Positions 43,131 to 56,428 are shown, counted from the stretch's first letter. The stretch: 64,000 nucleotides of DNA from Stratiolaelaps scimitus (GCA_019614645.1 JABWDB010000001.1:1178001-1242000); one strand, 5' to 3'. Notes: generated by a model from the sequence alone, not told the origin. Numbers and translations: made by a program.

Positions 43131-44260
43131 TACGCCTTCTTTGCCAACTCTAATAAGCGAGCCGAATAGACCGGCCGCAGCCTGCTAACAAGTAGGCCTA
43201 AGACTATTATACCTTTTCTCTGCCTGCTACGAACACAATCACATGCGCTAATTCGTCGCGTAGATGATTCGTTGATCTAGATGAGATTCAGATGTAGAAT
43301 ACTTCTGTGTCAGCAGTTCCGTTTGTTGATGTGTGTCTTCCCTTGGCCATATGTTGTTGTATTTCAGTGCTGCTGTACATCGAAGGCGTGGTCACCATCG
43401 CAGCGTCATAGAGGCATACGTGCATCTCGGAATCCGTGGCGATTCTGAGCAAGTTAGCCGTCACCCCTTCCTCAACACCTGTACCGTTGAATTGTACGTG
43501 AATTGTTCTATCGACCAGTTCCTATCAGACATGCGATCAGATCTTCTTCGTTTTTTTTTTTGTTTTCTGTAATAGGTATGAGGGTTTTGATGCGGCGTCA
43601 ATTCCTCCGTAAATTCGAGACATTACTAGACTACTGTGTACTGCACGGCGCCCCGGCCGAGTGCGTCACCTATGCAGACAATGCATTCATCGCATCATAT
43701 GAAATGATTAAATGATATATTGATCTTTTGGGCATGAGCGTTTTGCTGGAAGGAATGGTACTAATAATAGACGACGGCGTCTCTCTCCCTTTGCTAATTG
43801 TTGTCTGATCCATGTCGTTAATATTGCTGCTGTTATGACTGGGTGAGAATTATGAAACGGACGCCAAATGAATCACTTTAAACGACTAGTGTAGAGTGTA
43901 TCGTCTAGTAATCGCTGTCGATTTCAATCTTAGTGACGGTGTAGTAGTGGACGTTAGAAATAGCATCATCGCGAAGTTCTCCGTCCCTCCGTTCACTTCT
44001 AACAACAACAGCAACAACAACAATAGCAAGAGCAGCAGCAGCAGCAACAAAAGGGTTTGATTGCACTATCGAAAAGGTTGTGATTATCAGGGGCTTCGAT
44101 ACGCGAATGCGCTAGGTATAACTTCACAGAGGAACATCTCCCTATTAATTCCGTGTAAGGCAGTTATTAGATCCACTGATTGAGAGCTGTCTCCCTAATC
44201 TCGTAGGAATAATATGAGACCGTCTTGTTAACTGTTGAGTGTTGTCCTGTCTCTTCAGCT
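43131..44260. other. Non-coding stretch
   Basis: Contains a CAA/CAG-rich patch near 44003-44048 (AACAACAACAGCAACAACAA and AGCAGCAGCAGCAGCAAC). No gene recognised. Confidence 0.45.
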
Positions 44261-44261
44261 A

Positions 44262-44465
44262 TGAAGAAATAAAAAATACGTTTCTCGGGCTGACTCACAG
44301 CCGACATTTAACGTGCACGCTACAACTGCTTTCGGCATTAGTTTTTAAGACGGACCCCGCTAAATACAAGTGTGCAGCGGTGGGGATCGAACCCGCACAC
44401 CTACGTGTCTCTCCCCCAATTGCAAGGTGCACACGAATGGAACACGCCACCAAAGGGCCCAAGTT
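44262..44465 (-). repeat. tRNA-derived SINE, family 3
   Basis: On the minus strand a tRNA-like head (GGTGGCGTGTTCC as a rough A box, GTGCGGGTTCGATCCCCACC as an excellent B box) is followed by about 120 bases of unrelated body. It ends in a T-rich TATTTTTTATTTCTTC. The body does not match family 1 or the 51.9-kb element. Ends are approximate. Confidence 0.6.
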
Positions 44466-44810
44466 TACAAGCTCAAGTTTTTACTTCATCAATGACGAGC
44501 TCACTGAACAATCCCGCAGTGCAACGATGAAGAACAACGTCGGCGTGGTACGTGCAGACATATTAGAATCCACTGATTCTAGGCAAGCGATCGATTGGTT
44601 AACACGTTCTAAATTCCAGGTGTGTGTCTGCGCCACAGTCACCAGTTTGTTGAATGAGAGCTTCGCCTTTCTTGACGCGTTGAGGGTCACGCGCAGATGG
44701 TAGGACCCTATAAGGATACCACTGTACAACAGTCATTCTATTCATTTGGCATGGTGGAACATGGTGTCGAATATAATAACCGGTAGCCGATTATTAATGC
44801 ATCCGATAAC

Positions 44811-44840
<30 letters not shown>
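44811..44840. repeat. (TA)n microsatellite
   Basis: TA-rich run with one CA interruption. A similar short (TA)n is at 45171-45187. Confidence 0.9.
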
Positions 44841-44841
<1 letters not shown>

Positions 44842-45229
44842 TACATGCTGCTTTTATTCATGCTCTGGCGACCTCTCGCCACTCCTTTAAATACGATTCA
44901 TTGCAGCGAATTTCCCATACTGCTTGTTCTATTCAAGCGTGCCCTTTAAACATGGGTCATTCCTAAAACGGAGGCAGGCTAGTTATTCGCCTCCATTGCG
45001 CAGCGTCAGTCTTGTCGCCCTTTCAAAATGTCCGCCAGCAACATTCCCCACCCCCGGATAAACAATACACAGGTACGGTATCTGTTAGTGTCCTATATGG
45101 TTTGCATTTCACTTCTTGCTACTATTCATGGACAGACCGCTGCTTTGTACTGTATTTCCCCCCGTATCTTATATATATATATATATGGTTTATTCCTCCT
45201 CTGTCTAGTTCTTCTTAATCTTCAGCGCA

Positions 45230-45650
45230 ATCAGGCGGAGTGCATCGTTTCTCTGCTGCTGCTGCTCCGGCGGCGGGCAGCTACGGCCTTCGCTGCTGTT
45301 TTCTATCCTTTGCCGCCTGCTGCTGCTGCTGCAGCTGTTCGGTGCTGCTTTGGTGGTGTTCGTTTTTTTTCGGTTAGAGCTTGTCAGGAGGACAAGCTAT
45401 CTTGGTAAAAGCTTGCTGTCGGGAGCCGACCCGACTCGTAGAGCCTAGAGTTGCTGCTGCTGCTGGCGCCCCAGCAGTTGGCAGAAGTTGGAGTAGTGGC
45501 TGTAGTAGTGATGGTAGTCCAAGAAGAAGCCGGACGCACCGTATCGCCACGGTGGTTGTGGCGGCCGTGAGGACGGTCGACCGGGGGAGCAGCAGCGGAG
45601 CGCTGGTTGACTCTGGTGGGACTCTAAGTTGTTACCTGCTTCGTATGCAG
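45230..45650. other. CTG-rich GC island
   Basis: Contains CTGCTGCTGCTGCTGCAGCTG near 45318 and other CTG/GCT clusters. No coding product is supported. Confidence 0.4.
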
Positions 45651-47310
45651 CATACGGCTACTCTCATCTAACTGACGTCACTCTGTGAGATGATCTGACA
45701 GGCAATTGGAGTACGAAAGGTGCTCCTTCCGCAATAGTCTTCTTCTCTGGACATTCAGGTGGACACTTTCTGCTTGTCGAGGCTTCGTGAATATATTCCA
45801 GGGCTCTGAAATGCTATTCCAGCACCACCGAGGCTGTTACGTTAGACTTATTGTTAGTTGAACTACTAAGGACGATGTCCAAAGGGAAGGCCGAAACCGC
45901 CTGCTGCTTGAGGAACTAGCCGTCACGATGAATTTTGAAATGGCAGCACCGAGCAAGGAACTCATTTCGAGGGTTCGTAAGAGCAAAAGATGGTAATCTG
46001 TCAATTATGCAGACAGTGAGGCTCATCTGAAGAGGAGGAATTCCATGGCAAACCCCATTGACCTAAGGTTATGGAAATTTCTAGACTATGGAACAATGTT
46101 AAAATCAACGAGTTAATGAGGTAGAACAGTTTCGCTGCAATTGCGCCATATGTATGTGCGAAAAGTACGTACCTTTATAATGTATCTCATGTTGAGTATA
46201 AGCCATCAATGTGTTTTCCTTGGAAACATTCGATCAGTTTCGACTAGCTTAACGACCTGTCGCCCTTTTTGGCGGTTGCCCTGCGACACCCGCTTAATGT
46301 CTGCATTCACCGCTCACAGTTCGCCTTGTCGATCAACCAACTCATATCGAAATGTTTATGGAAAGGCGAGAGCGCTCGAGTGAGAACGAACGTCATTGAT
46401 TGAAAGAGGCATTATACCACCAAGAGCGCACGAGCGGATACCTCCTTTCTATGCAGATTTCTTTTGAGAGTAATACCCACTTTTCTAAAGTGCATAAATG
46501 AAATCGATTGCTTTCGCCACCTCAGTGATGAGTTCTGTAAGACTGCACTGTCGTGAGAATGGAATCCCTACACTACCCAACGCTCGCGGTCTCGATCGCT
46601 AGACTAGAATCAACATTAATACTACTATAATTTTCACTACCGTTTATCATAGGTCAGACCTAAACTATTTAGGCGCCTGAACAGCGCAGGTATCTCGATG
46701 GTGGCGACATTCGTAAACGCAGGCTTGTTATGGAAGCAGATGGCAGAGTAGTAACGCTAACGTCCTGCGTTACACGCTGCTTCGTTTACCGAGTTTCGAC
46801 CCCGGGTGCCGCCCGCCGACCGCCATCCGCCGTTCTGCTTTGGGTCCACGACGTCCAGCGAGGCAAACCCAACGGTATCTCCCTGTCTCCGGCAACCCCA
46901 ACCTCCCTCTCCGGTGACCAACACCCGTCGGGGCGGATGAACGAAGCCTATAGCTTCAACTCACTTCTCTCTCTCTCTCTATTCTCGCGAGTCCATGGAA
47001 CCTCGCGCGCGAGCATCATACCATCGCCAACTGCGGGGTGAACAAAGGGTGGGGTACGTTGAGGGGTATATTGTTTAAGCGTCTAAGCAAGCCGCTCAAC
47101 GCAATCCCCTCGACCCAAACCCCCAAGCGTGTTGTGTGTGCTCTCGGCTTAGTGGCAACGGCGGCGGCGGCGGTGGTGGCGGTGATCGGGCCGTTGTTCT
47201 CTCAACTGCACACTCTGCACTAGCCGACTCTCTAAGCCGCTAGCTTTCTGCCTGCATCCCGATAGAGCTTCCTCCATCCAGATGCCTTACACATACAAAT
47301 ACATACATAC
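45651..47310. other. Non-coding stretch
   Basis: No gene recognised. A GC-rich patch near 46790-47200 includes GGCGGCGGCGGCGGTGGTGG (about 47160). Confidence 0.45.
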
Positions 47311-47460
47311 ATATATATATATATATATGTGTGTGTAGAAGAGAGGTTCAAGTACGCACATTCACGTTGAGCGGACACTGAGTTCTGTACGATGCGGACG
47401 AGTCTGCCTTCGATCATTTTTGAATCCGCGCGCCGCCTCGAGCTTGGCCTGATGGGTATG

Positions 47461-47494
<34 letters not shown>

Positions 47495-47889
47495 TTAATA
47501 AAAGGTGCCCAAAGGTGCTGGTAAATAATAAGAATTATCACAATTATGAGTCAATTGTATGCTGGCAGAGAAGCGTATTGCTAAATCATGTTTTCGATAG
47601 TCACATTTAAAAGGGGAGTAATTCAAACACATTTTTCATGCTGTAGTGGATTATTGCGTGTAGAGCTCCCAAAAGTTGCGCCCAGATTAGTGACTCCGCA
47701 CCGAGCTTTCGTTCACTGGTGATTCCATAACGGGCATACAGTGAGTTAGCCTCCGGCCCCAAACACGATGCTTATTCTTAGTTGCCATCGTCTCGCGGGA
47801 ACAGAACCAACCGTGCACACAAGGCCCCCGATTTCTCGTTCACACACACACACACAAATATTGTATATGTATATATATATATATATATA
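47311..47889. repeat. Cluster of (TA)n microsatellites
   Basis: (TA)n runs at 47311-47329, 47463-47492 and 47867-47889, with a (CA)n at about 47843-47855. The intervening DNA has no recognised feature. Confidence 0.85.
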
Positions 47890-50305
47890 CAACTGACCTC
47901 TATCGGCTCGGTCTAGCTGACGTTCCATAGTCATAGTGGTTTCAGCGTTTGACGGGAAGGGGGGGGGGAGGGGTATATATATCCCGCGATGTCTTCGCAG
48001 ATCACCCGAATATATTGCTGCTTTTCGGTAGTAAAGCATCTTCTCTTGCTCGCGCCTCTGGTTGTTCGCACTCGCTGAACCGCAGCCTATCTTCATGACG
48101 AAGCCGGCCACGATTACAGGACGAATCACATGAACATGTACGACGCGATTTTTTCTTTGGCACCGCAAATATCATCCCGTCACCTCAGTAGTGCTTCACG
48201 ATACATTTGCGGGTTCGTACAGGCTTCGGATTCCCGTGTCGTGAAAAACTGTCTTTACTTATAACTCTTGCGAAACAAATTCGCGCCCACAAGCTATTTA
48301 CTAGGGGAACAATGCAAGGTCACTTTTTGTTCATTTGTTTCGATAAATTGGAAGTTATCGCATTGGCTACTGGTCGTCCAGTGTTCTTCATTATTATTCT
48401 TACTGTCACATGATCAAGTATTATCATTGTTAGTATTATAAGGTTGAACGGTGCGCGGTGAGGATCAGGTAGACGGCTTTGCATTATCACAGCCGCCTCG
48501 AACAACGGAGAACGCCACGAATCGCTGCCGATCATCGTTACTTTAATACGTAACATTGACACTACTATGGGTGAATTTGACATCTGACGTCTGACACTGG
48601 ATAGGTCGTAACTGAACAATGAATATCTGTGCGATATTTGACGGGGCCGTCAGCCCAGAGTATATGGTCAAGCCGATTAGTGAACACTGCATCACGCAGC
48701 CCTCATATCGAAAACAGCCGTAGGCGCTCAGATCTCACTAATCGAACGGTAAATGCCCCCACGAACGAAATACTCTGGAGTTCGTCATGCGCCAGCTCAT
48801 TCATAGTCGACTATAGGACGCACAGTTATCCGTTTAGTCAGCCCTGAGCCACTGTGCAACTTCTCGATCAAACTTGTATCTCGGCAATATTTTCACACTG
48901 CACCAAAATATCATATAGCTAACGGTAGCCAACGCTAATTTTCGCTCTGCCAGACATTGTTCGTGTGAAAGCTATGGTGAAAGCTTACGTTGAATACGAA
49001 TAGAGCACCCGTAAGCGAATGTATAATCAGTGGCTCGCGCTCGCGCAATTTCCAACAACACAAACAACAAACACTACTACCCTGTGAGACTGCACCACCT
49101 TCTCGCCGTCCCAACGCTCCTAGTGGAAAACCCGAACCAGGCGTAGTAAACACGACAGCACGTGCACGTCGTAACCTTGCAAGGGTGAATTCACATATTA
49201 ACAATATGTAAATGTCCAAGGCGCGGTGAGCTACAATGCTTACAATGAAAAACAAAGCACTACGGAAGAGTAGCCTAAGGAAATTCGCAACCTTCCTACA
49301 ACTGTTATCCAGCAAGATTCCATGGTAATCAGCATCGGCCTTGCCAGCCTGTACAACGATAATTAGCGTCGTATTGAAATTAATGTATTGCTCTCTTTGA
49401 GATTTCCATCAGAAATCCTGTACACACACACGCACATTATTTTCAACTGTTCCTGCGCACCCTTTTCGTGATCGATGCACTACCGGCAACGATCTTCTCG
49501 TTCTGACGAGATTTTCCAATCGAGCCAAGTATTTATATCATGCCGGTCGAAGTAGGGCCTAACTGTCTGCTATCCGACACAATTTAATTATTTACCCGCT
49601 ATCTCGACTTGATCAGGGATCATTAATCGGTGGCAAACATTTTTTAAGAGGTTACCGTGGCGAGCCGGTCAATTATCGAGCGATCCGCAGCCGAATCACC
49701 TGCGTGCATTGTTTCAATTCAAATCAAATCATATATTGTACGCACCGCGCAGGTAGATGATATGCGAGTATCGACAAGCGACGAACGTACTACACTGTTC
49801 GGTGCGGGCGGGTACAGAGTTGGGTTTACGCCGAGAAAGTGAGTTCACCAGGATCAATGGACGATACGAAGAAAAGTTCAGCGGTGTTTACGAATCATTT
49901 CCTCCACGTGTGTCCGTCTTTCAGTATTATTAATATTATTATCATTGCTATTCATGCTGTGCCTCAGCATCGGAAACTTTCAAACTGATTAGTTGGGAAG
50001 GCCAACGAGGGTTGCAATGGCAATCGAGGCTGGACCTCCGACACAGCTTAGGCCCACAGTGCCCTTAGGCTCACAATAATAAACCCTTACCTTCACACAT
50101 AATACAGCCGAAAGTGGATAAATGCTGCAAAAAGAAAAGCCAAATATACATAAGTAGAAATTGAAACAGACGTCAACCTTTGATTAATGACAGACAAGCA
50201 CCCAAGGGCCAGCTGCGACAGCAGCCAAACACGTTTTTGTTCCCAGTGCATTCGTTTACATGATCGCCAGATATAGGCAATGTGATTTTACGTGATTTTA
50301 TTTAC
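47890..50305. other. Non-coding stretch
   Basis: About 2.4 kb of mixed DNA. I see no gene, tRNA or transposon termini. Confidence 0.45.
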
Positions 50306-50372
50306 AGTGAGAACTTAAGCATTTGTGAAAAACTGCAATTCCAAATAAACCAATAAACCAATGATGGAAGAT
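50306..50372 (+). repeat. SINE family 1, tail-only remnant
   Basis: GTGAGAACTTAAGCATTTGT, then CTGCAATTCC and CAATAAACCAATAAACC match the 3' body and tail of family 1. The tRNA head is missing, as expected from 5' truncation. Confidence 0.6.
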
Positions 50373-50923
50373 GATTTCCATACAGTCATTCGCTAAACGG
50401 CACTACATTTTTGATCTAAGGACCACCGGCATGGTAGAAGCATACTGGTAAGCGACTACTTTATATTGCGATGCGGTGGTAAGTCATTTATTTTCAGCTG
50501 GAATCCCTTTCGTACAGCGAGCATTGGCTGTAGCCGCATTGTTGACCGATGTGTCTGATCGCTGCCACGGTCGCAACGTGTGTGCTCAGCGGTCACGAGA
50601 AAATCAATTAAAGGCGACATCTAGTATTACAGTTTGTATTAATTTCGATTGGAAGACTTCAAATCGATACGCTATAGCAGATAGGCACGTGGCTGCAAGT
50701 GTAAAGAACATACTTGTGAAGAGAATAATTATAATGACTAATAACAGCATTTGTATGTATAGCTGGAGGCCGCGGGCTGGAGACCCTTGAAATGACATAC
50801 CCCTCTACTAATATAAGGCGTACCTAAAGAAAACTAAACTTTAATATATACATGCGTAATATCATATACATATATATATATATTTCGAAAAAAAATAAAA
50901 ATAAAAAAAAATAAAATAAAAAA

Positions 50924-50989
50924 GTGGAAAATATAGGCATCCATGTGTAATATTATATATATGTATATATATATATATATATGATATAT

Positions 50990-51031
<42 letters not shown>

Positions 51032-51051
51032 TGAATGCATATATTTTCCAC
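50924..51051. repeat. Long AT-rich palindrome with (TA)n core
   Basis: GTGGAAAATATAGGCATCCA (from 50924) pairs with 51030-51051 at 20 of 22 positions. Inside, TGTAATATTATATATATG mirrors TGATATATTACATATATA, leaving a (TA)n core. The arm-to-arm length is about 128 bp. It could extrude as a cruciform or be a short MITE-like insertion. Confidence 0.8.
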
Positions 51052-51360
51052 CACAAATTCGATTTTTCTACTTGGCTTGTCGTACTTGTTATTCATCATG
51101 CGAACAAAACAAAAACACCTACAATCTCTATTTACCTGCATCGTCTCCTCCAGCCAGTCGTACGCCTGACTTCGCCATCAACCGGAACGATAGGCCATGT
51201 CGTTGGCGGATTACTTTTTGTCTCCTGGTGCCGCTGCTGTTGCTGCGAAGCACCGGTGAGTTACGTCACGAGCCACCGAGAGATCGACAGAAGGTGACGG
51301 TTAAAAGGAGGCGGACACATCGAAGTCGCTGTGGGAACGGGGGGAATATTTGACATTAAA

Positions 51361-51430
51361 GGTAAAGCCTTTTATTATTGGCATAATTAAAGGGGCTGCA
51401 ATTTTACAATACTTAAGCTCTTTTAATATG
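51361..51430 (-). repeat. SINE family 1, tail remnant
   Basis: The reverse complement reads AAAAGAGCTTAAGTATTG, AAAATTGCAGCCCCTTTAAT and AAAAGGCTTTACC, matching the 3' half of family 1. No head is visible. Confidence 0.6.
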
Positions 51431-51658
51431 CTTCGCCGTCACATGCACACACATACATATATTCATTCATACGTTGCTTGATTTATTGCGAGACAAGTCA
51501 AGCGCCAGGGATTGGACAACATCTGAATGGATCAATTGTTATTCCCTTTCGTATGCTACCGGCTGTTGTTATGTCGCTGGACACGCGGTTTGGATATTTG
51601 CACACAACACGCTGTGAGCAAATAGAGAAATGAACGGGACAAGGCACGGAATAGTCGT

Positions 51659-51705
51659 AATAATAAAGATAATAATAATAATAGTAATGATAATAATAAT
51701 AATAC
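51659..51705. repeat. (TAA)n imperfect microsatellite
   Basis: TAATAATAAAGATAATAATA followed by further AAT repeats. Confidence 0.9.
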
Positions 51706-51856
51706 ATTCCGGACAATAACATGTAGACGGGCATACAATATCATACGTGTGTGCTCATATCGCATGCACATACATGTTTCAATCTGCATTTCTGTGAGCG
51801 GAGAAACTGCTTAGGTAAGGTTACGTGGTGTAAACCCATGTCATCATTGATTGCGC

Positions 51857-52121
51857 GTCCCCTGGATGGTCTAGTGGTGAGCGTCTTAGACTACTAGACC
51901 GGAGGGACACGTGTGTGTTGGGTTCAAATCCTGTCAGACGTGGAGAATCTTTGGAGTTCTTTATCATCTTTCTTATCTGAGGATTCTTGTCAGGTACGAG
52001 TAAGGCAGAAAATAAGCAAAGGTGGCCCCGACAGGTCCTCATAGTAATACCTAAAGGTTAAGAGCTGAGGCCTGTCAGATAGGGGAACAGCTGAAAATCA
52101 TCTCGAAAACAAAAAAAAAAA
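51857..52121 (+). mobile_element. tRNA-derived SINE, family 2, complete with target-site duplication
   Basis: The 265-bp element starts GTCCCCTGGATGG and has A box TGGTCTAGTGGTGAGCG and B box GGGTTCAAATCC at tRNA-like spacing. A body of about 160 bp follows, then a poly(A) of 11 (52111-52121). Perfect 14-bp duplications ATCATTGATTGCGC flank it (51843-51856 and 52122-52135). That is diagnostic of LINE-type retrotransposition, and the lack of decay implies a recent insertion. The poly(A) tail and different body separate it from family 1. Confidence 0.92.
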
Positions 52122-52144
52122 ATCATTGATTGCGCCGTTATACA

Positions 52145-52148
<4 letters not shown>

Positions 52149-52174
<26 letters not shown>
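52149..52174. repeat. (TA)n microsatellite
   Basis: A short TA run just after the SINE's right target duplication. Confidence 0.9.
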
Positions 52175-52179
<5 letters not shown>

Positions 52180-53318
52180 CGTGGTCAAGGAAACGTTTGT
52201 AAAGATTGAGCAATATATCCATGATTAGTGTATATCGCAGAAAACAGAGTTGCCTAAGTGAGACAGAAAGCTGCGCTAATTGTCGTGGGGAGAGACAATG
52301 AGACCCAACAACAATGTCGTTCAGATTTTTGTGTTGTCCTCAACCTACTGACTCGATTCTCATTGGCAACAACAGGAAATGGCTGTCGACGTCGATTGTA
52401 AATGGTTGCCACTCTGTGAGCAGAGTCGATCCTATAATTGGGGGGTAATTGAGCAAACCCCTCCGTACTCTGTGTGTGTCCATTGCGATGTACGTTTTTT
52501 TTCAGGTTTGCCCAGGCATATGTCTATATATAATTAGGGCTCCTATGGCTCCTATGGACCCTAACTATATGTATAACTAACGTAAGACCCAAAGACAATA
52601 CGAAACGCAACCTGATAATTTCATGGTGTTAATTAGTTCATTGTTAATTCGCTAGTGATTATGTCAGGGGGCTGCCACATGCGTAGACGTGTTAATTGTC
52701 ATCAATAAACGTTTTCAAATGAAACTATAGAGGAACGTCTCCTGTGTAATTGTACCTGTGAGCATGGCCGGTTTGTGTGTACCCAATGAATTCGGCAAAT
52801 ACATGTGACGGTAAATCTCACCTCATCGAAGTTATCTCAAGGACGCTATTAATGATCTCTGTCTCTTTAAGCATGTCTACATCTGTCGTTTGAGGCAGTC
52901 TGAGGCCTACAAGTGGATCTTATTATTGTCATAATAATATGTGGAAATAATAATTGTTAGTTACAGAGGGAATAGTTATTATTTATGCGAGCGGCATAGT
53001 AGTTACCGGGGTGTCAATATCAATGGCGCCCAATACTCTATAACGATCTCGTTTGCGGAGATAGGAGGCCCTGGTAATAATATTAGGAGTCAGGATGAGA
53101 CGAACGATTAGAAGGGATTTACTTGACGCTATTTGGACCCAATCCAAAGGTGACTTTCATGCCGATCGAAACTAGTGAATATTCAACCTCTGTTTGGAAA
53201 CGATCATTGCACAATATGCCATTTCTTTTGATACTACAGCGTGAGAAATCTGTATCGTTTTCGTTTTTTGACCACCATTAACGACGTTTCTTTAAAACCT
53301 GTTGTGCTGGAACTAGCG

Positions 53319-53361
<43 letters not shown>

Positions 53362-54720
53362 CACCTTGTAGCGGTCATTGAAAGAGCTCAATAGAAAATG
53401 CGATATTAATCCAGTGTGAGACATATGTGCCTCAAGTAACCCGTCAAGTAGTGAAATGTACTGACTGTATGAGAATGTAACTTAAGTAACCAGATGCGTA
53501 CAGTAGTTTGCGCCATTATTGAGGTAATCTGCGTCCATTACTATAGTTTCCGGCAGAATGCGCCGACCTAGGTTCGTAAGCGATGGTCAACTGCCTCTTA
53601 TGTCATTGCTGGCACGTTATCGAAGTAAGACCGTGCGTACGACCGCTGAGATTCCGTTGGAAATTGCATCTCCGAGTGATGACTTTTCGCGAACAAGGTT
53701 TATTGCTCAGAGAAATTGCGGAAATGCCCGATATTCTCAGAAACATGGTAGGAAGATTGGGGAACAGGTTCTAACTTAGAGGGAAGATAACTCTATCGTG
53801 CACGGGGCTGTCAAGGTTTTCGCATGCACGATAAGTCAGTGAAGCGTTCAGACACCGCTCCGAAACTCCTTCTTCAGCTTCGATTAAGCAGTTTCTCCGC
53901 AAAAACCGCATCTTGGTGTTATATTGGCACTCTCTCGAGCATACATGCGAAGACACTGACCGTCGCATACCGTTTGCCCTTGAAGAACGCACTTTGAAGA
54001 GTCGCCGGAATTCGATGAAGCCTTCTCTACTAGAAACGTTTGTGAAGACCATGCCGAGACGAAGTAGCCGAAGTCATCCGAATAAACGAGGGTCCCACAA
54101 AGTACAAAGTAAGTGTCTTGCGATACTTACTAATAGTTTTGGTTGACTCAAGCTGCGAGAAGAGGGATGTTATAATATGTATCGATTTATTCATCTGATT
54201 CGTCACAAATGTGTTTCATTACATTTCGATTATCCACATAATTCCTCTGTCATTCACGATGCCTTGGACTATCCCAGTGGATTAATATCTCATTTTCAAT
54301 TCGAGTCCATTCAAGTTGCAATCATTCTCGACGGCGATGTTATACGCATATGCAGTACATAGTAGGTGGACACTCCATCACAGAAGCAATAGGGAAAAAA
54401 AGAAATTTGCCAATTTTCTGAATCTTGTTTTGTACCTCTCCTCCCCCCCCCCCCCCCTCCAGCTCGCGCATTCTGTTCTGATTTATGAATATCTGTTCGA
54501 TTTTCCTATTTGTCGATTTCATTCTAGCGTGATGATCTCGCCTTTTCTTACACTATGTTCGCAAGGTTTGCCTAGGGAGAGCCGCATTTGAATCGGCGTT
54601 GTAATAATTACGGTTCCTAATTGATGGACCTGGTTTGTGTCAGTTAGCAGTTTGGAAGCAGAAGTCACGATCAGGAAGCATCGCACCATCTTGCGAGGAC
54701 TAGTCTTTCAGTGTACCGCC
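52175..54720. other. Non-coding stretch
   Basis: Holds (TA)n at 53320-53350 and a poly(C) run near 54444-54456. A frame at 53913-54146 is Arg/Ser-rich and ends near a donor-like AAAG|TAAGTG, but I cannot assign it. Confidence 0.45.
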
Positions 54721-54724
54721 TTCA

Positions 54725-54727
54725 TTC

Positions 54728-54763
<36 letters not shown>

Positions 54764-54768
54764 GAAGT
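54725..54768. repeat. (TA)n palindrome with TTCGAA arms
   Basis: ATTCGAATATATA and TATATATTCGAA flank a (TA)n core, making the whole tract palindromic. A further TCATTCGAATTCG follows. Confidence 0.8.
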
Positions 54769-55525
54769 CATTCGAATTCGTTTATTCGGCAAAACTCCGT
54801 TCACTCCTCGCTTATATCTGTAAGCGAGAAGTCGGATAAACTAAGCTATTCCAAATGATGAAAACACCTTTTTATAACTAGTGGCAATTACTATAGTACT
54901 CGTCGTTAGTGATAGCATCTGCAGTATGAAAGATAATAAAGGCTAACACGGCTAGAACACTCAGTGCCTCCAACAAAAACGATCATAGCAAATTTTTTGT
55001 CTACGAATGCATATATAGAACGTAGTTGGCATCAATAGGAGTTACATATCACGGTGGATGACGTGACACTTGCTGCAAACGCGTAAACGTCTTCAGCTGC
55101 CAAAACGCTACTTGTAAGCCAGCACTATATTAGGGACTCCACCCAACGGCTGTCGTTTCTTCAATGGCGACTAGCCCAACGAGCATGGTCGGCCTCGAAC
55201 ATATTGAGCAGAAGGATAATGTTTTCTTGGGAAAACTTTAGTGTTGGCTGAAAAGCTACAAACCGCTAGTTGGGATCAATTTTAAAGCTTACCGCATGCT
55301 CTCGCATATACACATGTATGCGACATAGCCAAGCCTATCGGTAACCTATATAACGGTGTTTGAAAGCGGTACGCTCCATGTCCTCTTGTTCCATGTTCTT
55401 CTTGACACCGCACCATAGGGTCAAACGATGAGGGTAGTTCATAGTTGAACCTATGACCGGATTCGCGAACATTAACCAGATGGGAGGTCAAAGCAGGGCA
55501 ATGATTAACCTTATGAACAATGATT
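54769..55525. other. Non-coding stretch
   Basis: Nothing recognised. Confidence 0.45.
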
Positions 55526-55526
55526 A

Positions 55527-55644
55527 AGTGTCGAAAGGCCAGAGACGGCGGGTTCGAGCCCCGCGGCGTGATCACATATAAGCGAGCTTAAGCATTGCGA
55601 AATTGCAGCTCCTTTAATTAACCAGTAAAGCTTTACCTTTACGG
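55527..55644 (+). repeat. tRNA-derived SINE, family 1 (diverged)
   Basis: AAAGGCCAGAGACGGCGGGT and TTCGAGCCCCGCGG hold the B box. The body reads ATCACATATAAGCGAGCT, TAAGCATTGCGAAATTGCAG and CTCCTTTAATTAACCAGTAA, and the end is AGCTTTACC. The A-box side is lost or unrecognisable. Confidence 0.75.
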
Positions 55645-56095
55645 TAGGCTGTCATCAAGATTGGCATTGTGAAAGTCGCAAAAAGGAGAACAAACAAATA
55701 TCTAAAAATAGATATATATATATATATATAAAATAAATGTTTCACTGAAATATTGTATAGGCCATTTACTGCAACACGCAGCCGCGACCACATAGAAACA
55801 ACAACTCGATAATTGCCACATCCATTTCGAATAGTTGTCACGCATCGGGTCGCAGTTATTGTCGTCTTGCAAACAATCCTTGTCTCAGTTTGGACCTCCC
55901 ATAGGACTAACAGACTAACTCTGGCCACTCGAAATATCTGCCGAACTAAGGGTCCTCCCCTCGTGCCCATTTCCATTTTCTCGCCTGCTGATGAACTGCA
56001 AGCGATCACTTTTGTCACTCAATCATCGGCTGACGCACCACTACGACATGCGTGACGCCATGTGGCCGCAGCGACGGCAGCGTGACTGTTGGTGC

Positions 56096-56135
<40 letters not shown>

Positions 56136-56393
56136 TGTGTATGTGAGCCTGAATGTAGGCAGGCAGATCTATCCGTCTCTCGTTTTCTCGGTTCGCACTC
56201 GATCGTTCGCAGCACACGGCAGCAAATAGAGACAGGATCTTGACAATTCTGACATGAGCACAGCAGCAGCAGCAGCAGCAGACATCCACCATATACGTAG
56301 ATAAGCAGGTATGTACCTATAGAGATATCATAACAGGGCAGAATTGGCATTTTACAATTCGCCCTTATTCGTTCGACAGAGTATTGTGCATTT

Positions 56394-56428
<35 letters not shown>

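Noticed and set aside
53558..54146. Suspected Tc1-like transposase remnant
   Set aside because: Motifs for the helix-turn-helix and DDE core could not be found in any frame, and no terminal repeats were seen.
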